Assembly (NCBI RefSeq): GCF_022419185.1
Contig: NZ_JAJOZK010000006.1
Coordinates: 62,001 to 126,000 of the forward strand
Reading direction: 5' to 3'
Length of the DNA stretch: 64,000 nucleotides
From: Thermomonas flagellata
GTDB taxonomy: Bacteria > Pseudomonadota > Gammaproteobacteria > Xanthomonadales > Xanthomonadaceae
Below the pieces are notes generated by a model, which saw only the letters and a program-made list of their open reading frames with translations, was not told the DNA's origin and did no database searches. Positions 44,637-53,785 of this stretch are shown here, in pieces; the stretch's first letter is position 1; every line of letters starts with the position of its first letter. A program made the translations under genes and the position numbers.

Positions 44637-44763
44637 GGTCGGTCCTTGCAGGCGGCCCGGCCGGGCCGCGAGGCCCGCCCGCGCGGGATGCCCCCGATTC
44701 TGGCACAGCGCCGGGCGGCGGCGACATGCCCGCGCGCCTGTGCGCGGGCCGTGGCGCACGGGC

Positions 44764-44801
44764 CGACAAACAAAGGCCCGGGCGCCTGCGCGCCCGGGCC
44801 T
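44764..44801 (-). terminator. Intrinsic terminator of the RimK-like gene
   Basis: On the minus strand AGGCCCGGGCGC, loop GCAG and GCGCCCGGGCCT give a perfect 12-bp stem followed by TTGTTTG. It lies 86 nt after the RimK stop and separates it from the two-component operon. Confidence 0.8.
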
Positions 44802-44886
44802 AACACCATCGGAAGGATGGTCACTGCTGCCCTGCCGACGGCCCGGGGGAGTGGGCCTCGGCATGCACACGATGCGGCAGGCGCGA

Positions 44887-45804
44887 TTAAACGTCCGTAA
44901 AGCCCGCGTTCGCGGTTCGTTTGCGGCGCGCGCCGGCCAGCCCGGCGACGTAGTCCACGATGCAGCCGGCCACGTCGATCCCGGTCGCGGTCTCGATGCC
45001 TTCCAGCCCCGGCGAGGAATTGACCTCCAGCACCAGCGGGCCGCGCTGGCTGCGCAGCATGTCCACCCCGGCCACGCCGAGGCCGAGCACCGCCGCCGCG
45101 CGCACCGCAGTGGCCGCTTCCTCGCGGCTCAGGCGCGCCGCGCGCGCGGTGCCGCCGCGGTGCAGGTTGGAGCGGAAGTCGCCCTTGGCCGCCTGCCGGC
45201 GCATCGCCGCCACCACCCGCCCGCCGACCACGAAGCAGCGCAGGTCGGCGCCCTTGGCCTCGGCGATGAACTCCTGCACCAGGAAGTTGGCGTACAGCCC
45301 GCGCAGGGTCTCGATCGCCCCGCGCGAGGCGGACAGCTTCTCGGTCAGCATCACCCCCGCCCCCTGCGCGCCCTCGTTGAGCTTGATCACGTGCGGCGGC
45401 GGCCCGAGCATCGCCAGCAGGTCGGTGGTGTCGTCCGGGTTGTCGCCGAACACCGTGCGCGGCAGGCCGATGCCCTGCGCGGCCAGCAGCTGGTGCGCGT
45501 GCAGCTTGTCGCGCGCGCGCGCGATCGCGTCCGCGCTGCTCGGGGTGGCGCTGCCCATCAGCTCGAACTGGCGCAGCACCGCGCAACCGTAGCGGGTGAC
45601 CGAGGCGCCGATCCGCGGCACCACCGCCGCGTAGCCGGTCACCCGCGCGCCCTTGTAGTGCATCTCGAAGCCGTCCTCGCCGATCTTGAGGTAACAGCGC
45701 AAGGGATCGAGCACGCGCACGCTGTGCCCGCGCGCGCGCGCGGCCTCGGCCAGGCGGCGGGTCGAATACAGCTTGCCGTTGCGGGAGAGGATCGCCAGCT
45801 TCAT
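44887..45804 (-). CDS. rimK: RimK-type alpha-L-glutamate ligase
   Basis: 305 residues (E. coli RimK has 300). It is an ATP-grasp enzyme that adds glutamate to the C-terminus of ribosomal protein S6 in E. coli; related enzymes modify other acceptors. Motifs are [20 protein letters not shown] at the N-terminus, [16 protein letters not shown] (ATP-grasp glycine loop), [15 protein letters not shown] and the metal site [14 protein letters not shown]. The start is ATG 45804; a longer upstream frame (to 45873) lacks family support. Confidence 0.92.
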   Translation of the reverse strand: MKLAILSRNGKLYSTRRLAEAARARGHSVRVLDPLRCYLKIGEDGFEMHYKGARVTGYAAVVPRIGASVTRYGCAVLRQFELMGSATPSSADAIARARDKLHAHQLLAAQGIGLPRTVFGDNPDDTTDLLAMLGPPPHVIKLNEGAQGAGVMLTEKLSASRGAIETLRGLYANFLVQEFIAEAKGADLRCFVVGGRVVAAMRRQAAKGDFRSNLHRGGTARAARLSREEAATAVRAAAVLGLGVAGVDMLRSQRGPLVLEVNSSPGLEGIETATGIDVAGCIVDYVAGLAGARRKRTANAGFTDV

Positions 45805-45910
45805 CGCATCGCCTTGCGCCAGCAGCATCCGGCGCACGGGTTGCAGCCGCGTGAAGGCGCCCCCGGCCGGCATGGAAAAGGGCGGCCCCGGAGGGCCGCC
45901 CTTGCGGTCA

Positions 45911-45984
45911 TGGAGCGGGTGATGGGAATCGAACCCACGTTAGCAGCTTGGGAAGCTGCAGTTCTACCATTGAACTACACCCGC
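45911..45984 (-). tRNA. tRNA-Gly (anticodon CCC)
   Basis: 74 nt including an encoded CCA. Acceptor arm GCGGGTG pairs with CACCCGC; the D arm is GTTCAATGGTAGAAC; the anticodon stem GCAGC/GCTGC encloses TTCCCAA, giving anticodon CCC; the T arm is GTGGG-TTCGATT-CCCAT. It closely matches E. coli glyU. Confidence 0.97.
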
Positions 45985-45994
45985 GACGGGGCGA

Positions 45995-46024
45995 AGTCTA
46001 AGCCGGCGCTGGCCGCGCTGACAA
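45995..46024 (-). promoter_or_regulatory. Promoter of tRNA-Gly
   Basis: On the minus strand TTGTCA (46024-46019) and TAGACT (46000-45995) are separated by 18 nt, placing the start a few bases before the mature tRNA 5' end at 45984. Confidence 0.6.
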
Positions 46025-46047
46025 TCCGTCGGTGCCGGCTGCGGCCC

Positions 46048-47928
46048 TCAGAAGCGGCCGCCGACGGTCAGGTAGAAGCTGGCGTCGTTGCCGCCCTTCT
46101 GGCCGACCGTGAGCTGGCTGCCGGTCGCCACGTCCAGCCCCAGCACCCGGCTGCGCACGCCGTAGCTCAGGGTGGCGTAGGTGCGGTCGAACGGCTGCCC
46201 CGGGACCGCGTACGGCAGGGTGCCCGGCATCGACTGCGCCTGCGCGAACGCCTGCGCCGGGTTGGCCTTGAAGTCGTGGTCCCAGGTCAGCCGCGCATAC
46301 GGCACCAGGTCCTCGTGGATGGCGTAGCTCGCCTGCCAGCCGGCGCTGCCGATCAGCGAGTCCACCCGCTGCTTGGGATAGGCCAGCGAGGTGGACAGAG
46401 TGGGGTCGCTCTCGGCATAGCCGTCTACCGTGATCCGCTGCGCCAGCAGGCCGACCACCGGGCCGTGGCGGAACGCCCCCTGGCCGAACTCCCAGCCGGC
46501 ATCGGCGCCGGCGCTGAGGTTGTCGCCGCCGGGCGAGCCGGAATGCACGCGCACCGCCTGGCCGAGGTTGACCTGCCGGCGCACGTCGTAGGACAGCTTG
46601 GTCCAGCTCAGCTGGGCGTCCGCCCACAGCGGGCCGGAGCGCCAGCCGAGGTAGCCGCCGAGGCTGGCGTCGCTCTGGCGGAACTTGCCGCGGCGCAGGC
46701 CGAAATCCTGGTCCTGGCGGCCATAGGCCACGAACCCGCCGTAGGCGAGGTTGCCGCTGCGCCAGCCGACCCCGAAGGTGCCGGCCGGGCCGATCCCGTC
46801 GTAGTGGAACGGCGCGCCGTAGCGCTGCTGCACGCCGGACAGGCTGCCCCACCAGCGCATGCCGTCGCCGTCCTGCGCCAGCAAGTCGGCGGTCGCGGCC
46901 TGCACCAGCTGCGCGCGCGCGCGCCCGGTGACCGCGGCCGAGTGCGGCAGCAGCGCGATCTGGCGCGGGCCCTCGATCACCGAGATCGCAAAATCCGCCA
47001 GCGCCCGCTGCGCCGCCGTGGTCGGGTGCACCCCGTCCGCGAACAGGTAGTTGGTCGCCCCGCCCGGCACCGTCGAGTACGGGTTGCAGAACAGCGAGGA
47101 GTCCCCGGCCGGGGCCGGCTGGCTGACGCAGGCCGGCGAGGTGACGTTGGTCAGGCCGAACGCAGCCGGGCTGGCCACCACCTCCTGCAGGAAGTGGAAG
47201 GTGTCCAGCGGGATCACCCGCAGGTTGGCCGAGGCCAGCGCGCCGAACAGGCCGCTGTTGTAGGTATTGGCCAGGGCGGTGCCCTGCGCCATGGCGGCGG
47301 CGCCGCCGGCGCGCGCCGACGGGGTCAGGCCGAGGTCGGGGATGTTCGGCACCAGGATGTACTGCGCACCGGCCTGGGTCAGCGCGCCGATCAGCCCGAC
47401 CTGGGCACTGACCGCACCGGAGATGATGCTCTGCGCCTGGCTCGGGTTGGCCTGCACCGCGAACAGGTCGTTGGCGCCGCCCCACACGGTGTACAGCGCG
47501 CCCGGATCGACCTTGTTGCCGGCCGCCAGGTAGGCCTGGTACTGCGCGGTCAGCGAGGGCGTGTAGCCGAGGCCGCCGACGTAGCTGGTGCCGTTGCGGG
47601 CGCCGCCGACCGCCCAGTTGTTGCCGGAGGCCGGGGTCGGGGTGGCGGTGGTGTTGCCGGTCCAGGCCGGCTGCGCGTTGCTGCCGTAGTAGTCGGCCAG
47701 GTACTGCGCCCAGACATAGCCGGGGTTGGTGGTGAACTGGCCGACCAGCGCGCCGTTCGGGCCGAGCATCTGGATCAGCATGGGGCGGAAGTAGCCGCCG
47801 TCGGTCAGGCTGTCGCCGAAGAAGATGGTCTTGGTGAACGGCGAGCGGTCGGCGGCCTGCGCCGCGAGGGGCAGCGCGGCGAGGGCGAGGGCGGCGGCCA
47901 GGGCAGTGCGCAGGAATCGGGGCTTCAT
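46048..47928 (-). CDS. GDSL esterase autotransporter (EstA-like)
   Basis: 626 residues from ATG 47928 (GAGGAA upstream). A signal peptide occupies ~1-24 (FLRTALAAALALAALPLAAQ). The SGNH/GDSL esterase passenger follows, with nucleophile block IFFGDSLTDGG, the Asn block WAVGGARNG, GGANDL and the Asp/His pair in FADGVHPTTAAQ. From ~355 the C-terminal region is an autotransporter beta-barrel ending TVGGRF. This is the type Va-secreted EstA/lipase class that displays an esterase on the cell surface. The gene ends 24 nt before the tRNA-Gly promoter. Confidence 0.93.
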   Translation of the reverse strand: MKPRFLRTALAAALALAALPLAAQAADRSPFTKTIFFGDSLTDGGYFRPMLIQMLGPNGALVGQFTTNPGYVWAQYLADYYGSNAQPAWTGNTTATPTPASGNNWAVGGARNGTSYVGGLGYTPSLTAQYQAYLAAGNKVDPGALYTVWGGANDLFAVQANPSQAQSIISGAVSAQVGLIGALTQAGAQYILVPNIPDLGLTPSARAGGAAAMAQGTALANTYNSGLFGALASANLRVIPLDTFHFLQEVVASPAAFGLTNVTSPACVSQPAPAGDSSLFCNPYSTVPGGATNYLFADGVHPTTAAQRALADFAISVIEGPRQIALLPHSAAVTGRARAQLVQAATADLLAQDGDGMRWWGSLSGVQQRYGAPFHYDGIGPAGTFGVGWRSGNLAYGGFVAYGRQDQDFGLRRGKFRQSDASLGGYLGWRSGPLWADAQLSWTKLSYDVRRQVNLGQAVRVHSGSPGGDNLSAGADAGWEFGQGAFRHGPVVGLLAQRITVDGYAESDPTLSTSLAYPKQRVDSLIGSAGWQASYAIHEDLVPYARLTWDHDFKANPAQAFAQAQSMPGTLPYAVPGQPFDRTYATLSYGVRSRVLGLDVATGSQLTVGQKGGNDASFYLTVGGRF

Positions 47929-48087
47929 GGGGTTCCTCGGGTTGGGGCGCGGACGATACGACGGCGCATGGTGAAATGGTTTCATCGTTCCGTCATCGTC
48001 TCACGCTGCAGCGCGTCACGCCGCGCAGCGCCCCGCCCGGACGCGCAGGAGGCTGCCGGCGCGCGCCCGGCATGGGACAATCCGCGC

Positions 48088-48288
48088 ATGGAGATCGTGC
48101 TCAACGGACAGCCGCATCCGGTCGCTCCCGGCACCCGCGTGGCCGACCTGCTCGAACACACCGGCCTGGCCGGGCGGCGGGTCGCGGTCGAACTCAACGG
48201 GCGCATCCTCCCGCGCGCACAGCACGCCAGCCAGGTGCTGGCCGCCGGCGACCGGGTGGAGATCGTGCACGCGCTCGGCGGCGGCTGA
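48088..48288 (+). CDS. thiS: Thiamine biosynthesis sulfur carrier ThiS
   Basis: 66 residues with the ubiquitin-like fold pattern ([20 protein letters not shown]) and the C-terminal Gly-Gly needed for thiocarboxylate formation ([10 protein letters not shown]). It donates sulfur to thiazole formation by ThiG. A GACAAT -10-like hexamer ends exactly 6 nt before the ATG and there is no Shine-Dalgarno, so the mRNA is probably leaderless. thiG follows 70 nt downstream with the same arrangement. Confidence 0.92.
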   Translation: MEIVLNGQPHPVAPGTRVADLLEHTGLAGRRVAVELNGRILPRAQHASQVLAAGDRVEIVHALGGG

Positions 48289-48358
48289 GCCGCGGCTGTC
48301 CGCCGGCGCGCATGCCCGGCGCACGCCGGCCGCGCGGCGCATGCGCGATAATCCGCGC

Positions 48359-49153
48359 ATGGACACCCCTTTCCCCCACGACCCGCTGGTGATCGCGGGC
48401 AAGGCCTATGCCTCGCGCCTGCTGACCGGCACCGGCAAGTTCAAGGACCTCGACGAGACCCGGCGCGCCACCGAGGCCGCCGGCGCCGAGATCGTCACCG
48501 TCGCGATCCGCCGCACCAACATCGGGCAGACCCCGGGCGAGCCCAACCTGCTCGACGTGCTGCCGCCGGACCGCTACACCCTGCTGCCGAACACCGCCGG
48601 CTGCTACAGCGCGGAGGACGCGGTGCGCACCTGCCGGCTCGCGCGCGAGCTGCTCGACGGCCACCCGCTGGTCAAGCTGGAGGTGATCGGCGATCCGCGC
48701 ACGCTCTACCCGGACGTGGTGCAGACCCTGCGCGCGGCCGAGACCCTGGTGGCCGAGGGCTTCCAGGTGATGGCCTACACCAGCGACGACCCGGTGCTGT
48801 GCAAGCGCCTGGAGGAGATCGGCTGCGTGGCGGTGATGCCGCTGGCCGCGCCGATCGGCTCCGGGCTCGGCATCCAGAACCGCTACAACCTGCTGGAGAT
48901 CGTGGAGAACGCCCGGGTGCCGATCCTGGTGGACGCCGGGGTCGGCACCGCGTCGGATGCCAGCATCGCGATGGAGCTGGGCTGCGACGGGGTGCTGATG
49001 AATACCGCGATCGCCGGCGCCGGCGACCCGGTGCGGATGGCGCACGCTATGCGGCTGGCGGTGGAGGCCGGCCGCCACGCCTTCCTCGCCGGGCGCATCC
49101 CGCGCAAGCGCTTCGCCAGCGCGTCCTCGCCGCTGGACGGAGTGATCGGCTGA
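48359..49153 (+). CDS. thiG: Thiazole synthase ThiG
   Basis: 264 residues, TIM barrel. It forms the thiazole phosphate of thiamine from deoxyxylulose phosphate, dehydroglycine and ThiS-thiocarboxylate. Motifs are [64 protein letters not shown] and [27 protein letters not shown] hexamer ends 6 nt before ATG 48359, again suggesting leaderless translation. trmB begins 3 nt after its stop. Confidence 0.97.
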   Translation: MDTPFPHDPLVIAGKAYASRLLTGTGKFKDLDETRRATEAAGAEIVTVAIRRTNIGQTPGEPNLLDVLPPDRYTLLPNTAGCYSAEDAVRTCRLARELLDGHPLVKLEVIGDPRTLYPDVVQTLRAAETLVAEGFQVMAYTSDDPVLCKRLEEIGCVAVMPLAAPIGSGLGIQNRYNLLEIVENARVPILVDAGVGTASDASIAMELGCDGVLMNTAIAGAGDPVRMAHAMRLAVEAGRHAFLAGRIPRKRFASASSPLDGVIG

Positions 49154-49155
49154 CG

Positions 49156-49890
49156 ATGACCGACCCTGCGCGCAGCGACGGGCGCAAGGCCCCGCCCAAG
49201 CCCTACACCGTGGCCGACGGCGAGCGCCGGGTGCGCAGCTTCGTGCTGCGCCAGGGCCGCTTCACCGAGGCCCAGCAGCGCGCGTTCGCGCAGCTGTGGC
49301 CGCGCTACGGGCTGGACTACGCCGGCCGCCCGCGCGACCTCGACGCCGCGTTCGGGCGGCAGGCGCCGCGGGTGCTGGAGATCGGCTTCGGCAACGGCGA
49401 GGCGCTGCTGCACTCGGCACGCCAGGACCGCGCCCGCGACCACCTCGGGATCGAGGTGCATGCGCCCGGGGTCGGGCGCCTGCTCAACGCGTTGGCGCGC
49501 GAGGACCTCGGGCACGTGCGGGTCTACCACCACGACGCGGTGGAGGTGCTGCAGCACGAGATCGCGGACGGCGCGCTGGACGAGGTGCGGATCTACTTCC
49601 CCGACCCGTGGCACAAGAAGCGCCATCACAAGCGGCGGCTGGTCAACCCCGCGTTCGCCGCGCTGGTGGTGCGCAAGCTCGCGCCGGGCGGCCGCTTGCA
49701 CCTGGCCACCGACTGGGCCGACTATGCCGAGCAGATGTGGGACGTGCTCGACGCCACCGCCGGCCTGCGCAACCGCGCCGGCCCGCGCGGGCACGTGGCG
49801 CGCCCGGACTGGCGCCCGCAGACCCATTTCGAGGCGCGCGGCCGGCGCCTCGGGCACGGGGTGTGGGACCTGCTGTACGACCGCGCCTGA
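49156..49890 (+). CDS. trmB: tRNA (guanine-N7)-methyltransferase
   Basis: 244 residues. It methylates G46 of tRNA using SAM. Motifs are [18 protein letters not shown], the SAM loop [34 protein letters not shown] (catalytic and tRNA-binding) and [14 protein letters not shown]. The ATG lies 3 nt after the thiG stop, so it is co-translated with thiG. Confidence 0.97.
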   Translation: MTDPARSDGRKAPPKPYTVADGERRVRSFVLRQGRFTEAQQRAFAQLWPRYGLDYAGRPRDLDAAFGRQAPRVLEIGFGNGEALLHSARQDRARDHLGIEVHAPGVGRLLNALAREDLGHVRVYHHDAVEVLQHEIADGALDEVRIYFPDPWHKKRHHKRRLVNPAFAALVVRKLAPGGRLHLATDWADYAEQMWDVLDATAGLRNRAGPRGHVARPDWRPQTHFEARGRRLGHGVWDLLYDRA

Positions 49891-49948
49891 GGCGGGCATG
49901 GGCGCCGCCGCGGGGATCGGCCAGGACTAACGCGACCGGACGAGGGGG

Positions 49949-51787
49949 ATGGACACCACGCTGACGCTCACCACCGACATGGAGCTGGTGCTCGGGCTGG
50001 TGGCGTTCACCATGGTGATGTTCCTGTTCGAGCGGGTGCGCCCGGACGTGGTCGCGCTGGCGGTGCTGGTGGTGCTCGGCCTGACCGGGCTGGTCCCGCG
50101 CGAGGACATCTTCGGCGGCTTCGCCGGCAACGCGGTGATGAGCCTGATCGCGACCATGGTGCTCGGCGCCGGGCTCGACCGCACCGGCGCGCTCAACCGC
50201 CTGGCCGGCTGGCTGCTGCGGCGCGCGCACGGGATCGAGTCGCGCCTGCTGCTGCTGGCCAGCGGCGCCGCCGGCCTGACCAGCTCGCTGATGCAGAACC
50301 CGGCGGTGATGTCGCTGTTCCTGCCGGTGGCCTCGCGGCTGTCCGCGCGCACCGGGCTGACCCTGTCGCGCCTGCTGCTGCCGCTGGCGGCGGCGATCGT
50401 GATGGGTGGCGGGCTGACCATGGTCGGCAACTCGCCGCTGATCCTGCTCAACGACCTGCTGGTGGCGGCCAATGCCAACCTGCCCTCCGGCGCGGCCACC
50501 CTCGCGCCGCTGGGGATGTTCGCGCCGCTGCCGGTCGGGCTGGCGCTGCTGGCGCTGTCGCTGGCGTACTTCCGGTTCTTCGGCAGCGCGCGCCTGCGCG
50601 ACGACGGCGACGAGGCGGTGACCCCGGCGCGCACCCAGAGCTACTTCGCGCGGGTGTACGGCATCGAGGGCGACGTCCACGAGCTGACGGTGACCGCGGA
50701 CAGCCCGCTGGTCGGCATGACCGTGGGCGACATCGAGGCGCTGCACGATGCGCCGCTGCTGCTGGCGCTGCGCACCGGCGAGGAGTCGCGGCTGTCGCCG
50801 CCGGCGGACGCGCGGGTGTGGGTCGGCAGCGTGCTCGGGGTGATGGGCCCGCGCGCGGCGGTGGCCGACTTCGCGCAGAACAAGTTCCTGCGGCTGTCCT
50901 CGCGGCTGCGGGTGTTCGCCGACCTGTTCAACCCCAGCCGCGCCGGCATCTCCGAGGCGGTGGTGCCGCCGACCTCGCGCTTCATCGGCAAGACCTCCTC
51001 CGAGCTGCGCCTGCGCAAGCAGTACGGCCTGAGCCTGCTGGCGATCAACCGCGACCAGCAGGTGCTGCGCGACGACGTGCGCCGGATCCCGATCCGCGCC
51101 GGCGACATGCTGGTGCTGCACAGCGTGTGGACCGACCTGGCGCAGGCGGCGCGGGACAAGGACTTCGTGGTGGTCACCGACTACCCGAAGGACGAGCAGC
51201 GCCCGCACAAGTTCAAGATCGCGATGGCGATCTTCGCCGGCGCCATGCTGCTGGCGCTGAGCACCCGCATCCCGGTGCCGATCGCGCTGATGGCCGGGGT
51301 GGTGGCGATGCTGGTGGCCGGGGTGATCCACATCGACGAGGCCTACGCCGCGATCAGCTGGAAGACGGTGTTCCTGATGGCCTGCCTGATCCCGCTGGGC
51401 TGGGCGATGGACTCCAGCGGCGCCGCGGCGTGGGTGGCCGGGCACACCCTGGACCGGCTGCCGGCCGGCTTCCCGCTGTGGCTGCTGCAGCTGCTGATCG
51501 GGCTGCTGACCACCCTGTTCTCGCTGGCGATCAGCCACGTCGGCGCGACCATCCTGATGGTGCCGATCGCGATCAACGTCGCCCTCGCGGCGGGCGGCAA
51601 CCCGACCGGGTTCGCGCTGGTGGTGGCGCTGGCGGCCTCCAACAACCTGATGACCGCCTCCAACCCGGTGATCGCGATGGTCAGCGGGCCGGCCAACTAC
51701 ACCGCGCGCGACCTGTGGCGGGTCGGCGGGCCGCTGTCGCTGCTGTACCTGCTGGTCAGCGTGGCGGTGGTGAACCTGCTCTACTAG
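49949..51787 (+). CDS. SLC13/DASS-family transporter with RCK_C domains
   Basis: 612 residues. Two blocks of membrane helices (~10-215 and ~415-610) flank a soluble middle with two TrkA-C/RCK_C-like domains (~230-310, ELTVTADSPLVGMTVGDIEA; ~330-405, RFIGKTSSELRLRKQYGLSL). Conserved transport segments include SSLMQNPAVMSLFLPVA and SNNLMTASNPVIAMVSGPAN. The group imports dicarboxylates, sulfate or related anions with Na+. ATG 49949 sits directly against the GAGGGGG tract, an awkwardly short spacing, so ATG 49979 may be the true start. Its stop codon overlaps that of the converging Rieske gene by 4 nt. Confidence 0.87.
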   Translation: MDTTLTLTTDMELVLGLVAFTMVMFLFERVRPDVVALAVLVVLGLTGLVPREDIFGGFAGNAVMSLIATMVLGAGLDRTGALNRLAGWLLRRAHGIESRLLLLASGAAGLTSSLMQNPAVMSLFLPVASRLSARTGLTLSRLLLPLAAAIVMGGGLTMVGNSPLILLNDLLVAANANLPSGAATLAPLGMFAPLPVGLALLALSLAYFRFFGSARLRDDGDEAVTPARTQSYFARVYGIEGDVHELTVTADSPLVGMTVGDIEALHDAPLLLALRTGEESRLSPPADARVWVGSVLGVMGPRAAVADFAQNKFLRLSSRLRVFADLFNPSRAGISEAVVPPTSRFIGKTSSELRLRKQYGLSLLAINRDQQVLRDDVRRIPIRAGDMLVLHSVWTDLAQAARDKDFVVVTDYPKDEQRPHKFKIAMAIFAGAMLLALSTRIPVPIALMAGVVAMLVAGVIHIDEAYAAISWKTVFLMACLIPLGWAMDSSGAAAWVAGHTLDRLPAGFPLWLLQLLIGLLTTLFSLAISHVGATILMVPIAINVALAAGGNPTGFALVVALAASNNLMTASNPVIAMVSGPANYTARDLWRVGGPLSLLYLLVSVAVVNLLY

Positions 51788-52215
51788 ACCGGCTCCGGCC
51801 CCAGCCAGACCCGGCCCTGCGCGCAATGCACCGGCACCGGGCGCAGCCCCTCGCCGCGGCAGGGGCCGGCGACGCAGCGTCCGTCGTCGAGGGCGAAGCT
51901 GGCCCCGTGCGCGGCGCACACCAAATGGCCCGCGCGGTCGCGCAGGAACTGCCCGGGCGCCCAGTCCAGCCGACGCCCGGCGTGCGGGCAGACGTTCAGC
52001 CACGCGCGCACGCCGCCGTCGGCGGCGCGGTGCACGATCAGCGACTCGGCATCGCCGTCTAGCACCGCCTCGACTTCGCGCAGGGCGTCCGGCGGCAAAT
52101 CCGCGAGGGCCAGCAAGGACGGCGCGGAAGCGTGCCCGCCGTCACCCTCGCCCCCCGGCGCACTTAACGAACTGCTCACACCTGCCCCGCGCGATCTGCC
52201 GATACTTGCCGCCAT
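51784..52215 (-). CDS. Small Rieske 2Fe-2S protein
   Basis: 143 residues from ATG 52215. The Rieske cluster ligands are present: CPHAGRRLDWAPGQF and CAAHGASFALDDGRCVAGPC, i.e. C-X-H, 17 residues, C-X2-H. The rest (LREVEAVLDGDAESLIVHRA) forms the small ferredoxin-type beta fold. It is a stand-alone Rieske ferredoxin with no adjacent oxygenase; its electron acceptor is unknown. A perfect 16-bp palindrome lies immediately upstream of its start, shared with the divergent gene. No Shine-Dalgarno is evident. Confidence 0.85.
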   Translation of the reverse strand: MAASIGRSRGAGVSSSLSAPGGEGDGGHASAPSLLALADLPPDALREVEAVLDGDAESLIVHRAADGGVRAWLNVCPHAGRRLDWAPGQFLRDRAGHLVCAAHGASFALDDGRCVAGPCRGEGLRPVPVHCAQGRVWLGPEPV

Positions 52216-52217
52216 TG

Positions 52218-52233
52218 TGTCACGGCCGTGACA
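52218..52233. promoter_or_regulatory. 16-bp perfect palindrome between divergent genes
   Basis: TGTCACGGCCGTGACA is a perfect palindrome 3 nt from the Rieske start and 27 nt from the small membrane-protein start. Its size and position fit a dimeric repressor or activator site controlling both directions. Confidence 0.6.
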
Positions 52234-52259
52234 GGCCTTTCCGGATGGGTGAGACCGCG

Positions 52260-52538
52260 ATGTCCCGACTGACCCTGCAAACCCTGCTGCGTCGCTTCCA
52301 GTACCGCCTCGGCGGGTGGGCCAGCCCACGCCGCCCGCGCCAGCGCGCGCTGCGGATCGCGCTGGGCGTGGTCGGGCTGGCGCTGCTGGCGGTGCTGCTG
52401 CTGGTCAGCGCGGTGCTCGGGCTGGCCATGCTCGCCGCCGGCATGCTCTGGCGGGCCTGGCGCGGGCGCGCGCCGGCGCGGGCCCCGCTGCAGGCCGCCT
52501 ACCGGGTGGTGGGCAAGCCGCAGCTGGCGCGCGGATGA
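52260..52538 (+). CDS. Small single-span membrane protein
   Basis: 92 residues from ATG 52260 (ATG 52245, five codons earlier, is possible). The basic N-terminus (LRRFQYRLGGWASPRRPRQR) is followed by a long hydrophobic stretch (~35-63, ALGVVGLALLAVLLLVSAVL) and a basic tail. No family is recognised. Its stop overlaps the ATG of the FAH-family gene (ATGA), so the two are translationally coupled. Confidence 0.65.
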   Translation: MSRLTLQTLLRRFQYRLGGWASPRRPRQRALRIALGVVGLALLAVLLLVSAVLGLAMLAAGMLWRAWRGRAPARAPLQAAYRVVGKPQLARG

Positions 52539-53269
52539 GCGCCGACGCCGACCTCGTCCCCGCCGCGCCGCGCCCGTTCCTGCCGGTCATCGACCGCCGC
52601 GGGCAGCGGCTCGGCCGCTTCCCGGTGCGCCGCATCCATTGCGTCGGCCGCAACTTCGCCGAGCATGCGCGCGAGATGGGCGCGGCGGTACCGGCGTCGC
52701 CCGCCGAGCGCGGCGCGCCGGTGTTCTTCCAGAAGCCGGCCGATGCGCTGGTGCTGGACGGGCAGGTGCCCTACCCGCCGGCGACCCAGGCCCTGCACCA
52801 CGAGGTCGAGTTGGTGGTCGCGCTCGGCGCGGACGCCGGCCCCGGGCCACTCGCCACCGAGGCCGCCGCCGCGCTGGTGTTCGGCTACGGCATCGGCCTG
52901 GACCTCACCCGGCGCGACCTGCAGGCCGCGGCCAAGGCTGCAGGGCTGCCGTGGGACACCGCCAAGGGCTTCGACTACTCCGCCCCGGTCAGCCCGCTGC
53001 TGCGCGCGCAGGACGTGGGCGACCCGGCCGCGCTCGCGCTGTCCCTGCACGTCAACGGACAGCTGCGCCAGCACGGCCGGCTGCAGGACATGCTGTGGTC
53101 GGTACCGGAGATTGTGCAGGCGCTGGCCGGGCTGTATGCCCTGCGCGCCGGCGACCTAGTGTTCATGGGCACTCCGGCCGGGGTCGGCCCGCTGCTGCCG
53201 GGCGACACCTGGCACGCACGCCTGGGCGACCTGTTGGCCTGCGACGGGACCGTGCTGCCGCCGCTGTAG
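52535..53269 (+). CDS. Fumarylacetoacetate hydrolase-family protein
   Basis: 244 residues. The FAH fold signatures are [33 protein letters not shown], the metal/active-site segment [48 protein letters not shown] and [17 protein letters not shown]. Members hydrolyse acylpyruvates or decarboxylate oxaloacetate; the YcgM-like length here suggests acylpyruvase or oxaloacetate decarboxylase activity. It is coupled to the small membrane-protein gene upstream, and mscL starts 34 nt downstream. Confidence 0.9.
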   Translation: MSADADLVPAAPRPFLPVIDRRGQRLGRFPVRRIHCVGRNFAEHAREMGAAVPASPAERGAPVFFQKPADALVLDGQVPYPPATQALHHEVELVVALGADAGPGPLATEAAAALVFGYGIGLDLTRRDLQAAAKAAGLPWDTAKGFDYSAPVSPLLRAQDVGDPAALALSLHVNGQLRQHGRLQDMLWSVPEIVQALAGLYALRAGDLVFMGTPAGVGPLLPGDTWHARLGDLLACDGTVLPPL

Positions 53270-53303
53270 TAGGCTGCCCACTCCCCCTTGCGGAGCACGG
53301 CAC

Positions 53304-53708
53304 ATGGGCATGCTGACCGAGTTCAAGGAATTTGCGATGCGCGGCAACGTGATCGACCTCGCCGTCGGCGTGGTGATCGGCGGCGCGTTCGGCAAGATCG
53401 TCTCGGCGCTGGTCGACAAGGTGATCATGCCCCCGATCGGGCTGCTGGTCGGCGGGGTGGATTTCTCCAAGCTGGCGATCACCCTGCAGGCCGCGCACAT
53501 GGGGCCGGAGGGCAAGGAGATCCCGGCGGTCGTGCTCGGCTACGGCGAGTTCCTCAATGCCGTGGTCCAGTTCGTGCTCATCGCGTTTGCCATCTTCCTG
53601 CTGGTCAAGGCGATCAACCGCCTGCACCGGCAACCGCCGGCCGCCCCGCCGGCGCCGCCGGAAGAGGTGCTGCTGCTGCGCGAGATCCGCGACGCGCTGA
53701 AGAAGTAA
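53304..53708 (+). CDS. mscL: Large-conductance mechanosensitive channel
   Basis: 134 residues. Homopentameric channel that opens under membrane tension in osmotic downshock. The N-terminal [20 protein letters not shown] and [20 protein letters not shown] are diagnostic; the second helix is [20 protein letters not shown], and the cytoplasmic bundle is [19 protein letters not shown] lies about nine bases before ATG 53304. Confidence 0.98.
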   Translation: MGMLTEFKEFAMRGNVIDLAVGVVIGGAFGKIVSALVDKVIMPPIGLLVGGVDFSKLAITLQAAHMGPEGKEIPAVVLGYGEFLNAVVQFVLIAFAIFLLVKAINRLHRQPPAAPPAPPEEVLLLREIRDALKK

Positions 53709-53785
53709 GCCGCCCGACTTCCGGCACATCCGGCGCTGCCGGCGCGCGCACACACTCGCGGCTCCCTTCCGTGGAGCCTGAGTGC

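Noticed and set aside
44593-48288. A 1231-codon plus-strand frame ending in thiS
   Set aside because: Only the last 66 codons are real (ThiS). The rest lies opposite rimK, the tRNA and the esterase gene.
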